Origin: Planctomycetota bacterium
Lineage (GTDB): Bacteria > Planctomycetota > Planctomycetia > Planctomycetales > Planctomycetaceae
Direction: 5' to 3'
Assembly: GCA_003669575.1 (NCBI GenBank)
Contig: QWOR01000201.1
Span: forward strand, 1 to 16,490
DNA length: 16,490 nucleotides
This document shows positions 1 to 7,288 of the stretch, piece after piece (position 1 is the first letter of the stretch; each line of letters opens with the position of its first letter). The notes under the pieces were generated by a model, which saw nothing but the letters and a program-made list of their open reading frames with translations, made no database searches and was not told the DNA's origin. The translations under genes were made by a program, and so were the position numbers.

Positions 1-2789
1 TCACTGACAAGGATGGCGATGGTCGGGCCGAAGCTCCTGTCGTCTTTGCGGATGACATCAAGCACGCGATGAGCATCGCCGTGCGTCCCGTCTGGATGAA
101 CGCCATCCAGCTCCCCGGACAGACCGAAGCCACTCCCCAAAATGCCATGCAGGTCTTCCTCGCCACACGCCGCGATCTCCAGCTGTTGGAAGACATCGAC
201 GGCGATGGCCAGGCCGATCGTCGCCATGTCCTGCTCAAGCTCGACACGACGGGCGACTATCCGCACAACGGTCTCGCGGGGTTCGCGTTCGATTCCATGA
301 ACAATGTTTACATCGGTCTCGGCGAGAACCTGGGCCGCGACTACACGCTGATTGGTCGCGACGGAGCCAAGCTGTCTGGAGGAGGAGAAGGCGGAAACAT
401 CTACCGCTTTCGCCCCGATGGGAGCGGGCTGGAGTTCTGGTCGACCGGCTACTGGAACCCTCACGCCTCATGCATCGATGCGTTCGGTCACTTGTTCACC
501 GTCGATAACGATCCCGACAGCCGGCCACCTTGCCGGCTGATGCACTCCGTTCGCGGCGGCGATTTCGGCTATCGATTTCGTAACGGTCGCAAGGGGCTCC
601 ATCCCTTCACCGCTTGGAACGGCGAGATCCCCGGCACACTGCCCATGCTGGCCGGAACCGGCGAGGCCCCGAGCGGCATCCTCGCCTACGAGAGTGCCGG
701 ACTCCCCGAGGAGTTCGTCGGCGATCTGATCGGCGGCAGCTGGGGTGACCATCGTGTCGACCGGTTTCGACTGAAGCAGAAAGGGGCCTCCTACGAGTCG
801 GTCGCCGAACCATTGATCGTCGGTGATCAGAACTTCCGCCCTGTCGGCATCGCCACTGCCCCCGACGGGTCCCTCTATCTGACCGACTGGGTTCTTCGGG
901 AATACAAGGTTCACGGTCGCGGACGGATCTGGCGCATCTCCAGCGTCGACGCCCAGGCTCACAAGTCGATCGACTTCGCCGCCATCAAGTCGCTGGCCGA
1001 CCAGGCTCAGTTACTCCAACACATCGAATCGCCCAAACTCGCCGAACGTCGCGTGGCGGCACGACGACTGGCCAGCCTGAATATCAAGCCGTTGATCGCT
1101 CTGGCCCGCAACGAAAAAGCCCCCGTCCGCGCCCGTTACGAAGCCGTCACCGCACTGATTCCGCACAAAGGACTCGACCACGAGCGACAGCTGACCCAGT
1201 ACGGTCTGGCCACAGCTGCTCCCTATGACGCCGTTCAGGCTCTCTACCTGGAACACTACAACCAGTTGCCATCGATTCCACGGACCATGGAGATCCTGCA
1301 ATCACCCATGGGAAATGATCCGCAATATCTCCTCGGCTCGATGCGATCACTTTCCCCACTCATCCGCAGCCTGGGCTCGTCGCAACCGAGAGCTTCGGTC
1401 ACGCTGCTGGGCAAAGTCGCGAGCCTCAGTGATCCGTTCGTCTTCGGAGAACTCGTTCAGCAATTACGTTCCACCCTCACCACGCCTCAGATTGAGAAGA
1501 CGCTCTCTTCCAAAGCAGAACTTGAACCGTCGCTGCGTCTGGCTCTGGTCCTCGCAGCTGTAGGAAGAAGCGAACCATTCGAGCAAGTTGCGGCGCTGGG
1601 GCTCGCAGACACTGACGCTCAAGTCCGACGGGTGACCGTGCAAGCGGTCGCCGAGAAGAAGCTGGTCGCACTCCGTCCAGCTGTCGAAGCAGTGCTGACC
1701 AGCGAGCCGATGAACGAGGAGCTGTTCCTCGCGACGCTGGCCGCCATCGAAATGCTCGACGGAAAATCCCCGATCGATTTCGACAAGACGCCCGCCGCGA
1801 AGTATGTAATTCCCATTCTGAAGTCGAGTCTCGACAAGCCGGGTATCGCGATGCAGGCGATACGCCTCGCACAGCCGAAGGAATCACCCGAGGTCGCTGC
1901 ACTGCTCGCGGGCGTGGTCGCGGGTGCACATCCACTGGAACTGAAGCGAGAGGCGGTTCGTTCTCTTGCCACATCACCGACGCCGGAAATACTGGCCGTT
2001 CTACAAACCGTTGCCGATGACGAGCAGGCCGACCCGACTCTCCGTCAGTGGGCGTTCCTGGGGCTGGCAAATCAACCCTCAATTGAAACCGACTGGTGGG
2101 TACAACACTGGAGCCGGAGCCGAAATACCCAGTTGGTTTCGGTGATCCTGGGTGGACTCAAACCGCGAATCAATGAGCCGGGTGTCACGGAGAAGCTCGA
2201 CCTGGGGAAACTTCCGCCAGAGAACAGCACTCTGTTCGAGGCCGTGGCTCTGGCCTTGCCGACTGACTCGACTCAGATCTCAGATCCCATGAAGCATCTC
2301 CTCGCCAGTCGTCCGAAAACGAGCGATGAATGGGCGACGCTCGTGGAAGACTCCCGTATCGAGGATTCAGCTGCAGTCACGCGAGGACAACTCATTTTTT
2401 CGCATCCCAACGGCCCCGGCTGTATCAAGTGCCACCGATTGGAAGGACGGGGCGGTCTCATTGGTCCCGACCTGTCTCACGTCGGTGGCACGTTCTCCAC
2501 CGAGAAAATCATCACGTCGATCCTTGAACCCAGCCGCGAAATTTCTCCGCAGTTCACGACCTGGGTCATGACCACACCCGAGGGACAGGTTCACACGGGC
2601 ATGCTCGTCTTCGAAAACGAAGGCAAGACGTTCCTCGGCAACGCGGAGGGACAGACCATCGAGCTGAAGACCATTGATGTCGAGACGCGGACACCGTCGA
2701 AGACATCCGTCATGCCGGAGAAGCTGGTGGATAAACTCTCGCGTCAGGAGTGGCTCGATCTGATCGCGTTTCTTCGCTCTCGCAAGTAA
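1..2789 (+). CDS. PVC-type dehydrogenase/HEAT-repeat/cytochrome c fusion (5' partial)
   Basis: The reading frame is already open at base 3 (TDKDGDGRAEAPVVFADDIK...), so the ATG at 69 is internal and the true start lies upstream of the window. The first ~950 bases encode a sugar-dehydrogenase-like beta-propeller with two DxDGDG calcium-binding-type motifs (bases 6-23 and 192-209) and blade motifs such as GxxEAPSGI and PVGIATAPDGSLYLTDW. About 980-2150 encodes Leu/Ala-rich alpha-helical repeats of HEAT/ARM type. The C-terminal ~140 residues form a monohaem cytochrome c domain: CIKCH at 2421-2435, followed by GLIGPDLSHVGG, with a probable distal Met ligand in SVMPEKL (Met codon 2712). This order matches the 'putative membrane-bound dehydrogenase' (TIGR02604) plus 'haem-binding domain, Pirellula/Verrucomicrobium type' (TIGR02603) proteins, thought to be exported. 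The substrate is unknown. The export signal cannot be seen because the 5' end is missing. Confidence 0.9.
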   Translation, partial: TDKDGDGRAEAPVVFADDIKHAMSIAVRPVWMNAIQLPGQTEATPQNAMQVFLATRRDLQLLEDIDGDGQADRRHVLLKLDTTGDYPHNGLAGFAFDSMNNVYIGLGENLGRDYTLIGRDGAKLSGGGEGGNIYRFRPDGSGLEFWSTGYWNPHASCIDAFGHLFTVDNDPDSRPPCRLMHSVRGGDFGYRFRNGRKGLHPFTAWNGEIPGTLPMLAGTGEAPSGILAYESAGLPEEFVGDLIGGSWGDHRVDRFRLKQKGASYESVAEPLIVGDQNFRPVGIATAPDGSLYLTDWVLREYKVHGRGRIWRISSVDAQAHKSIDFAAIKSLADQAQLLQHIESPKLAERRVAARRLASLNIKPLIALARNEKAPVRARYEAVTALIPHKGLDHERQLTQYGLATAAPYDAVQALYLEHYNQLPSIPRTMEILQSPMGNDPQYLLGSMRSLSPLIRSLGSSQPRASVTLLGKVASLSDPFVFGELVQQLRSTLTTPQIEKTLSSKAELEPSLRLALVLAAVGRSEPFEQVAALGLADTDAQVRRVTVQAVAEKKLVALRPAVEAVLTSEPMNEELFLATLAAIEMLDGKSPIDFDKTPAAKYVIPILKSSLDKPGIAMQAIRLAQPKESPEVAALLAGVVAGAHPLELKREAVRSLATSPTPEILAVLQTVADDEQADPTLRQWAFLGLANQPSIETDWWVQHWSRSRNTQLVSVILGGLKPRINEPGVTEKLDLGKLPPENSTLFEAVALALPTDSTQISDPMKHLLASRPKTSDEWATLVEDSRIEDSAAVTRGQLIFSHPNGPGCIKCHRLEGRGGLIGPDLSHVGGTFSTEKIITSILEPSREISPQFTTWVMTTPEGQVHTGMLVFENEGKTFLGNAEGQTIELKTIDVETRTPSKTSVMPEKLVDKLSRQEWLDLIAFLRSRK

Positions 2790-2847
2790 CCGTTACCATA
2801 CTCACAACGCCTCGCACTCTCTCACGACACGACACCACGAGATCATC

Positions 2848-3711
2848 ATGACCGAAGCAGATGACGTTGCCAGACGAGCCTTTTGGGCCCAGCAGATGGA
2901 CCTGGGTTACAAGCTCATTGAGGATGTCACCCCCTTCGAGGTCCGCGAGTGCGGCGAGGGATTCGCCTCGTTGCGGGAGGAAGCCGAGAAGGCCGGCGTG
3001 GAGATGCTCTTCTCCACGTCGAAGATCGCAGGCGAACTCGAACGCGTGCTCTTTATGCGTGAGAGTCTGGCCAAGCGCGTCATGGATGTCGGACGCGACA
3101 TGAACAATCGCGGCTGGATCTTGAAGATCGAAGACGGTTATCGCTCGCTGGAGATGCAGGCCCAGCTGGGACGCAAGCCGGCATTGTTCGATGTGATTCT
3201 CAACAAATGCATCTGGGAATGTGGCGGCGAGATCCCGTCCGTGGAGCTGGTCTCACGCCGGGCCAATGTGCTGATCTCCAACCTGCCGAAGGTGGGAACT
3301 CACATGTCGGGATCGGCCATCGATGTCTCGGTCTTTCGACGCGATGACGGGACCGAAGTGTGGCGAGGGAATCCCTATCTGGAGATGAGCGAGCGGACGC
3401 CGATGCGGTCTCCATTCGTCGAGCCGGAATTCATCCAGAACCGGCTGGAGATCACCGCGATGCTCGAAGCTCACGGGTTCGTCCACTTCCCGTATGAGTT
3501 CTGGCACTTCAATCAGGGGGACGGACTCGGGAATGCCGTGGCTGGGATTAAAGAGCCCGCCCGATTCGGGGCCGTCCACTGGGACCCGAAAACGAATCGC
3601 GTGACGCCGGTCGACAACCCGAACGAACTGCTCACTCCGCTCCCGGAGATCCAGCGACAGATCGAGGCAGCCTTCGAGCGAGCCAAGAAACTCCGCGAGA
3701 CGAACGCCTGA
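2848..3711 (+). CDS. M15 family D-Ala-D-Ala dipeptidase (VanX/DdpX-like)
   Basis: This 287-aa protein has the zinc-peptidase M15 signature: GYRS with Arg99 (the VanX substrate/transition-state Arg region), the zinc motif H152-MSGSAI-D159, and E217-F-W-H220, where Glu is the catalytic base and His the third zinc ligand. VanX/DdpX enzymes hydrolyse the D-Ala-D-Ala dipeptide, either to recycle wall peptides or, in resistance clusters, to remove the vancomycin target precursor. No vanH, vanA or regulatory genes are nearby, so recycling or nutrient use is more likely here. There is no signal peptide or membrane segment, which suggests a cytoplasmic enzyme. It is longer than VanX (about 200 aa), with an extended N-terminus and a charged C-terminal helix after residue ~240. 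The gene starts 58 bp after the dehydrogenase gene; the ribosome site before the ATG is weak (GAGAT). The family call is firm; the exact substrate is inferred. Confidence 0.85.
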   Translation: MTEADDVARRAFWAQQMDLGYKLIEDVTPFEVRECGEGFASLREEAEKAGVEMLFSTSKIAGELERVLFMRESLAKRVMDVGRDMNNRGWILKIEDGYRSLEMQAQLGRKPALFDVILNKCIWECGGEIPSVELVSRRANVLISNLPKVGTHMSGSAIDVSVFRRDDGTEVWRGNPYLEMSERTPMRSPFVEPEFIQNRLEITAMLEAHGFVHFPYEFWHFNQGDGLGNAVAGIKEPARFGAVHWDPKTNRVTPVDNPNELLTPLPEIQRQIEAAFERAKKLRETNA

Positions 3712-3805
3712 TTCGGCACCTGCTTGAATCTGTGTCGTCCTCGAAATCTGTGGAGATCTCTTCCTCCTGATTCGCTGTCCTACGACTACACGGGGACAAG
3801 AATTG

Positions 3806-3836
3806 CTCCGCAGATTAAGAGGATTACTAAGATTCT
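3806..3836 (+). repeat. Possible dispersed intergenic repeat fragment
   Basis: The stretch CCGCAGATTAAGAGGATTAC and the following bases resemble, from memory, CGCAGATTAA-GGATT intergenic fragments common in planctomycetes and some other environmental bacteria. It lies in the 145-bp gap between two convergent genes. There is only one copy here, so its repeat status is inferred. Confidence 0.3.
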
Positions 3837-3842
3837 GACCTG

Positions 3843-3858
3843 GAAGGTTTGGACCTTC
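3843..3858. repeat. Short hairpin at the 3' end of the minus-strand gene
   Basis: GAAGGT, a TTGG loop and ACCTTC form a perfect 6-bp stem that runs into the stop codon (3857-3859) of the minus-strand gene. It could protect the transcript end or act as a weak terminator, but no T-run follows it on the minus strand. Low confidence as a functional site. Confidence 0.25.
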
Positions 3859-4663
3859 AGTTGGTCGGGTAGGCGGTGATGACGCGAGCTTCTTCGACGA
3901 CGATTTTGATCTTCTGCAATGGAGGGTTGCGGCGGCGAGCCCCGCTCTGACCTCCAGCCCGGCCGATCTGACGATTCAGATTCACGGTGTATGCGGTGCG
4001 GTCGCCTTCATCTTCCGTGATCACCTGGGGAGGGCCCCGTTTCTTCGTGAGGCCAAACGCCTCATCAATCAGAGCCAGGACCTCGTCCTGAGTCGTCGCA
4101 GTGAACACCCCATGGCTCGGCTTGTCAGTATTGTCCCGACTGTGCTCCATCACATGGTCGATGCGGTACTGGTCGTAGACGAGTCCGCTCGGAGATTCAA
4201 ACTTTCCTCGACCGATCGACTTGAGTCCACTCCATTTCGCCGGGGGGGCGCCACCTGGCGGTTTTGCTGGAGCCGGGCTGTTCGTGGGTTTGGAGTTGCT
4301 CGCTGGTGGGGTCAACACAGGAGTAGCGGGTTTGTCGACCGATGGGGTCTCGGGCTTCGGCTGGATGTCATGGGACGCGACCTGTTCATCCGAGTCTTTC
4401 TCTTCGGCAACCGATTCCCCTTGCTCCGGAACGATCGACACATCCACCGGGCGATGGTCGCGTCTTTCGCGAGGAGAAGCGGTATCGCCCGGAACGTTCA
4501 CCCTCGGCTTTGCATCGGTCAAGCCAGGTAAGTCCCAGCCATACCGCTCGACCAGCCACGGTCGCAGTAACAGATAAACGACCAGCAGAAGCATCCCCAC
4601 AGCCACCCATTTGGGCTTGAGTGGAGTTGGGCGAGCCGAGGGAGCAGAGGACGGAGCGTTCAA
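3857..4663 (-). CDS. Membrane-anchored protein with C-terminal BECR-like (RNase-fold) domain
   Basis: The 268-aa protein has four visible parts: a short basic N-terminus, one membrane segment at ~18-34 (VAVGMLLLVVYLLL), a Pro/Ser/Lys/Glu-rich disordered linker at ~50-143, and a compact domain at ~144-268. That domain contains IDHVMEH (His170, His174), SHGVFTA (His184), IGRAGG (233-238), and a final strand pair reading KIKIVVEEARVITAYPT. A domain with an HVxxH-type early motif, a G-x-F-T/D segment, an IGR...G turn and a closing 'v-i-T-a-y/f-P' strand is typical of BECR-fold RNases and CdiA C-terminal toxin domains. That is resemblance by eye, not a proven hit. The start codon is TTG with GAGG 5 nt upstream; an internal ATG at Met24 lies inside the membrane segment and is unlikely. 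It follows the DUF2780 gene by 66 bp on the same strand. It may instead be a planctomycete-specific domain without nuclease activity. Confidence 0.75.
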   Translation of the reverse strand: MNAPSSAPSARPTPLKPKWVAVGMLLLVVYLLLRPWLVERYGWDLPGLTDAKPRVNVPGDTASPRERRDHRPVDVSIVPEQGESVAEEKDSDEQVASHDIQPKPETPSVDKPATPVLTPPASNSKPTNSPAPAKPPGGAPPAKWSGLKSIGRGKFESPSGLVYDQYRIDHVMEHSRDNTDKPSHGVFTATTQDEVLALIDEAFGLTKKRGPPQVITEDEGDRTAYTVNLNRQIGRAGGQSGARRRNPPLQKIKIVVEEARVITAYPTN

Positions 4664-4729
4664 GGAGGCCTCAAAATGGAAAGATGCAGGGGCCAGTCAC
4701 CGGCTGGCCCGCAGATTGGCGGCAACGAT

Positions 4730-5131
4730 CTACTTCGCGGTCAGGACCTTATTCAATAGCTCTTTGACCGCGACCCCGCCCTTCGACTCCATGAACGCCA
4801 GCACGACTTTGACGTACTTCTGGAGCGTCTCGGCATCGAGTCCCAGCTTCTTAAAGCCGTCGGCCAGTTCGACGAGCTTGCCGAGTCCACTGACTCCCAG
4901 TTTTTCAGCGATGCCGCCCAGTACGTCCATCAAGCCGCCTCCCGCCCCTTCGGCGGCTCCCTCGGCCGGGGCCTTGTTGATCAGCTGATTCACATCGGGG
5001 ACCAGTTCAGTCACTTGCGAAAACTCGGGGCCGAGTTTCTCTTTGACCATCTTGAATATGAGGCCCAAGCCCGCCTCAGCCTGTTCCCGTGTCACGCCCA
5101 ACTGATTGATCACATCGTCGACGATACTCAT
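4730..5131 (-). CDS. DUF2780 family protein
   Basis: A 133-aa protein matching the DUF2780 (VcgC/VcgE-like) pattern: an N-terminal LGVTREQAEAGLGLIF helix, a VPDVNQLINKAP segment (44-55), a Gly/Ala-rich linker (57-73), then DGFKKLGLD and a final helix pair ending MESKGGVAVKELLNKVL. The biochemical role of this family is unknown. No signal peptide or membrane segment is visible, and the Gly/Ala linker suggests two small helical modules. The ATG at 5131 has a weak ribosome site (AAGG about 10 nt upstream). The gene is first in a probable two-gene minus-strand unit with the membrane-anchored BECR-like protein, and is divergent from the lactonase gene. Confidence 0.8.
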   Translation of the reverse strand: MSIVDDVINQLGVTREQAEAGLGLIFKMVKEKLGPEFSQVTELVPDVNQLINKAPAEGAAEGAGGGLMDVLGGIAEKLGVSGLGKLVELADGFKKLGLDAETLQKYVKVVLAFMESKGGVAVKELLNKVLTAK

Positions 5132-5269
5132 AGCGGAGAGACCTTACGTGAGAGAACGGAGCGAGGAAGACCCGGAATCGAGTCACCTCAAACGATACCT
5201 CTGCCGATCGACAGATTCCAGATCGAAGAGATTGAGGACATCCTGGAATTCTCATCACATCGCAAACGT

Positions 5270-5293
5270 TGCCCTTCGTGCCTTGGTGGCAAA
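5270..5293 (-). repeat. Possible dispersed intergenic repeat fragment
   Basis: Read on the minus strand, the sequence contains CCACCAAGGCACGAAGG. From memory, motifs of the CACCAAGGCACGAAGG type recur between genes in planctomycete and other environmental genomes. There is only one copy in this window, so its repeat nature cannot be shown here. Confidence 0.3.
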
Positions 5294-5497
5294 TGGTCTC
5301 TCTCACAAGCCCCCGTTCGTCCCTTCCACGGCTCGCCGCAATCGACCGGATGAAAGCTGCTGCCCCAAAGCCATCCCCCGCTGACTTGTTCCGTGACGAC
5401 AACTCGGTTCAACTGCACGAAGCAGCGACCTCTTGGCTGGCTTCGACTGGCCAATTGATCGCATGGATCGTGCAGAGTGTCACATCACGGGAACAGC

Positions 5498-5502
5498 GAG
5501 GA
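5498..5502 (+). promoter_or_regulatory. Ribosome binding site deciding the lactonase start
   Basis: GAGGA lies 5 nt before the ATG at 5508. That ATG begins a classical signal peptide, so it is preferred over the in-frame ATG at 5433, which would place 25 unrelated residues ahead of the signal. Confidence 0.6.
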
Positions 5503-5507
5503 CGATT

Positions 5508-6671
5508 ATGCGAGGTTCGGGAATCGGGCTGTGGAAAGCTTGTCTGGCACTCGGGGCCACGGTGCTGCTGCACTCGGGGCTGGCAGTGGGTGGTGACGTC
5601 GTGCGGGCCTTCATCGGGACCTACAACAATCGCGGTGGGGAAGGGATTTATGTCCTCGAACTCGACCGCGATGAGGGCACACTGACCGAGGCTCGCCTGG
5701 CCGCCAAGCAGTCGAGCGCGTCGTTCCTGAATATTCATCCCAATCGCCAGTACCTATACGCAGTCAGCGAAGTCGAATCGACAGACGGCAAGAAGGGCGG
5801 CGGCGTTTCCGCCTACAAAATCGATCCAGTCTGTGGCAAGCTGGACCGGATTAATGGGGAGATCACCGGGGGTGGTTCGCCCTGCCATCTCGTCGTCGAC
5901 CCGACGGGACGGAACCTGCTGATCGCCAACTACAGCGGCGGCAGCTGTGCCTGCCTGCCGATCAACCCCGATGGTTCGCTGATGCCGACCAGCTGTTTCG
6001 TGAAGCACCACGGTTCAAGTGTCGACCCCGAACGGCAGAAGGCTCCGTACGCGCACTCGATCAATGTCGATCCAACAGGCGATTACGCGATGGTCGCCGA
6101 CCTGGGCCTCGACAAGATTCTGGTCTACAAATTTGATGCCGACCACGGCCAGCTGGTTCCCAACGAGCCTCCATCCACCTCGACGAAGCCGGGCGGAGGG
6201 CCGCGTCACTTCGCGTTCCACCCGAATGGCAAGTTCGCCTATACGAATCTCGAGATCACCTCCGAAGTCACAGCGTTTCAGGTTCAGCCGGGTGGAGTCC
6301 TCGCCGCTTTTCAGACGGTGACCTCACTGCCCGATGGGAAGCCCGTCCCCGGAAACTCGACCGCTGAATTCCAGGTCCACCCGAGCGGGAAGTTCGCTTA
6401 CACCTCCAATCGCGGGCACCACAGCATCGCGATCTATACCATCAATCCAGCTGACGGCCGTCTGACTCATGTCGGCAACCAGTCGACCCTCGGCGAAACT
6501 CCCCGCAACTTCTGTATCGACCCCAGCGGCAAATACATCGTGGCTGCGAACCAGGACACCGACAATCTGGTCGTCCTCAAGATCGACCAGGAAACGGGGA
6601 TGCTGACTCCGACCGGGTCTCAGGTCAAATGCCCCTCGCCAGTCTGCGTGAAGTTCTGGGAGATGAAGTAA
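5508..6671 (+). CDS. Exported lactonase family (6-phosphogluconolactonase-like) beta-propeller
   Basis: This 387-aa protein belongs to the lactonase family (Pfam PF10282; YbhE/Pgl and carboxymuconate-cycloisomerase relatives), a seven-bladed propeller. Typical blade motifs are AFIGTYN near the start, GIYVLELDRDEGTL, FLNIHPNRQYLYAVSE, GGGSPCHLVVDPTGRNLLIANY, GGGPRHFAFHPNGKFAYTNLE, FQVHPSGKFAYTSNRGHHSI and TPRNFCIDPSGKYIVAANQDTDNL. Cytoplasmic YbhE hydrolyses 6-phosphogluconolactone in the pentose phosphate pathway. Here the chosen start gives a signal peptide (LWKACLALGATVLLHSGLA, residues ~8-26), so the protein is probably exported and may act on another sugar lactone or have a non-enzymatic role. 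No other pentose phosphate gene is adjacent. A terminator follows 32 bp after the stop, making this a single-gene unit. Family membership is secure; the substrate is not. Confidence 0.88.
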   Translation: MRGSGIGLWKACLALGATVLLHSGLAVGGDVVRAFIGTYNNRGGEGIYVLELDRDEGTLTEARLAAKQSSASFLNIHPNRQYLYAVSEVESTDGKKGGGVSAYKIDPVCGKLDRINGEITGGGSPCHLVVDPTGRNLLIANYSGGSCACLPINPDGSLMPTSCFVKHHGSSVDPERQKAPYAHSINVDPTGDYAMVADLGLDKILVYKFDADHGQLVPNEPPSTSTKPGGGPRHFAFHPNGKFAYTNLEITSEVTAFQVQPGGVLAAFQTVTSLPDGKPVPGNSTAEFQVHPSGKFAYTSNRGHHSIAIYTINPADGRLTHVGNQSTLGETPRNFCIDPSGKYIVAANQDTDNLVVLKIDQETGMLTPTGSQVKCPSPVCVKFWEMK

Positions 6672-6703
6672 ACGCTCCCAGATTGTCGAACGACAACTCT
6701 CTC

Positions 6704-6735
6704 CAGCCCAGCGGTCCTCGCCGCTGGGCTGTTTT
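6704..6735 (+). terminator. Rho-independent terminator after the lactonase gene
   Basis: A perfect 11-bp GC-rich stem (CAGCCCAGCGG at 6704-6714 and CCGCTGGGCTG at 6721-6731) encloses a 6-nt loop, TCCTCG, and is followed directly by TTTT. It sits 32 bp after the lactonase stop codon. The T-run is short, but the stem is strong. Confidence 0.85.
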
Positions 6736-6823
6736 GCATGTCGGTGAATTCGAAAAGGCAACATCCGCGGTCCCGTGCGATCGAAACCGAAATCTGCGCC
6801 CCGCACTCAGACTCCCCTAACTC

Positions 6824-6828
6824 AAGGA
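6824..6828 (+). promoter_or_regulatory. Ribosome binding site for the 87-aa membrane protein
   Basis: AAGGA lies 8 nt before the ATG at 6837. It supports this start over the in-frame ATG at 6738, which falls just after the terminator stem of the preceding gene. Confidence 0.55.
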
Positions 6829-6836
6829 CACCCCTG

Positions 6837-7100
6837 ATGCCATTCTTCTATCCCAGCGGGCTCTCTAACCTGTTGATGCCCTTTACGCTGGCGAATGTCG
6901 TACTGCATATTTTGGTCGCGATCGGCGTTTACAACGACAGCACTGACCGCGTGGCTGCTGGTCGCAAACTCTGGTTTGTCGGTGTCCAGGTCTGGACGTT
7001 CGCCACGCTGCTTGGCGGGATAACCACAGCTGCCATTTATTGGATGATTCATCACTCCATGCTGGCCCGTCCCGAACCATCCTCTTTGGACATCCAATAG
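6837..7100 (+). CDS. Small two-TM membrane protein, function unknown
   Basis: An 87-aa protein with two hydrophobic segments: ~14-32 (MPFTLANVVLHILVAIGVY) and ~46-70 (WFVGVQVWTFATLLGGITTAAIYWM), joined by a short charged loop (NDSTDRVAAGRK). The C-terminus is short, polar and Pro/Ser-rich. By the positive-inside rule the basic loop suggests both ends face outward, though this is only a prediction. I do not recognise a named family. It starts a plus-strand run after the terminator and precedes another membrane protein by 188 bp. A good Shine-Dalgarno sequence and coding-like composition support it as a real gene. Confidence 0.7.
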   Translation: MPFFYPSGLSNLLMPFTLANVVLHILVAIGVYNDSTDRVAAGRKLWFVGVQVWTFATLLGGITTAAIYWMIHHSMLARPEPSSLDIQ

Positions 7101-7184
7101 ACTCGAATTGGCCAGATAACGACCCGATTGATCGGCGCGGTGGCAACTTCCTCGGTCCGAGTACAGTCGACGGAATCTTGAAGT

Positions 7185-7235
7185 GGGGCCAGAGCTTCGG
7201 CCCCCCCCCGCCAGGAGAGCCGCACCTAGCTCTCC
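7185..7235. repeat. Two tandem hairpins with a C9 tract upstream of the 274-aa membrane protein
   Basis: The first hairpin is GGGGCC (7185-7190), an 8-nt loop and GGCCCC (7199-7204), which runs into nine consecutive C at 7201-7209. The second is GGAGAGC (7214-7220), an 8-nt loop and GCTCTCC (7229-7235). Two GAATTC sites separated by CCTA follow at 7242-7257. No T-run is present, so this is not a standard terminator; it may be a leader structure of the next gene's mRNA. Confidence 0.4.
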
Positions 7236-7288
7236 CCGGGCGAATTCCCTAGAATTCGCAGGCTTGTCCTTTGTCCCGAGTGCAGACT

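Larger units (their letters stand above)
5132..5507. other. Divergent intergenic region without a recognisable gene
   Basis: This 376-bp stretch separates the divergent DUF2780 and lactonase genes. Open frames cross it on both strands, but none has a recognisable domain, a good start site or conserved-looking composition. It should hold both promoters; I could not pick a convincing -35/-10 pair. A TTCCAG/CTGGAA inverted repeat with a long spacer lies near 5216-5250, and a CACCAAGGCACGAAGG-like fragment (minus strand) lies at ~5270-5290. Confidence 0.5.

Noticed and set aside
2790..2847. Possible terminator between the dehydrogenase and dipeptidase genes
   Set aside because: No stem-loop with a T-run could be found in the 58-bp gap.
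4112..4988. Several plus-strand open frames (92-139 aa) opposite the minus-strand pair
   Set aside because: They are antisense to two well-supported genes, are rich in Arg, Ser and Pro as expected for shadows in GC-rich DNA, and have no recognisable domain.
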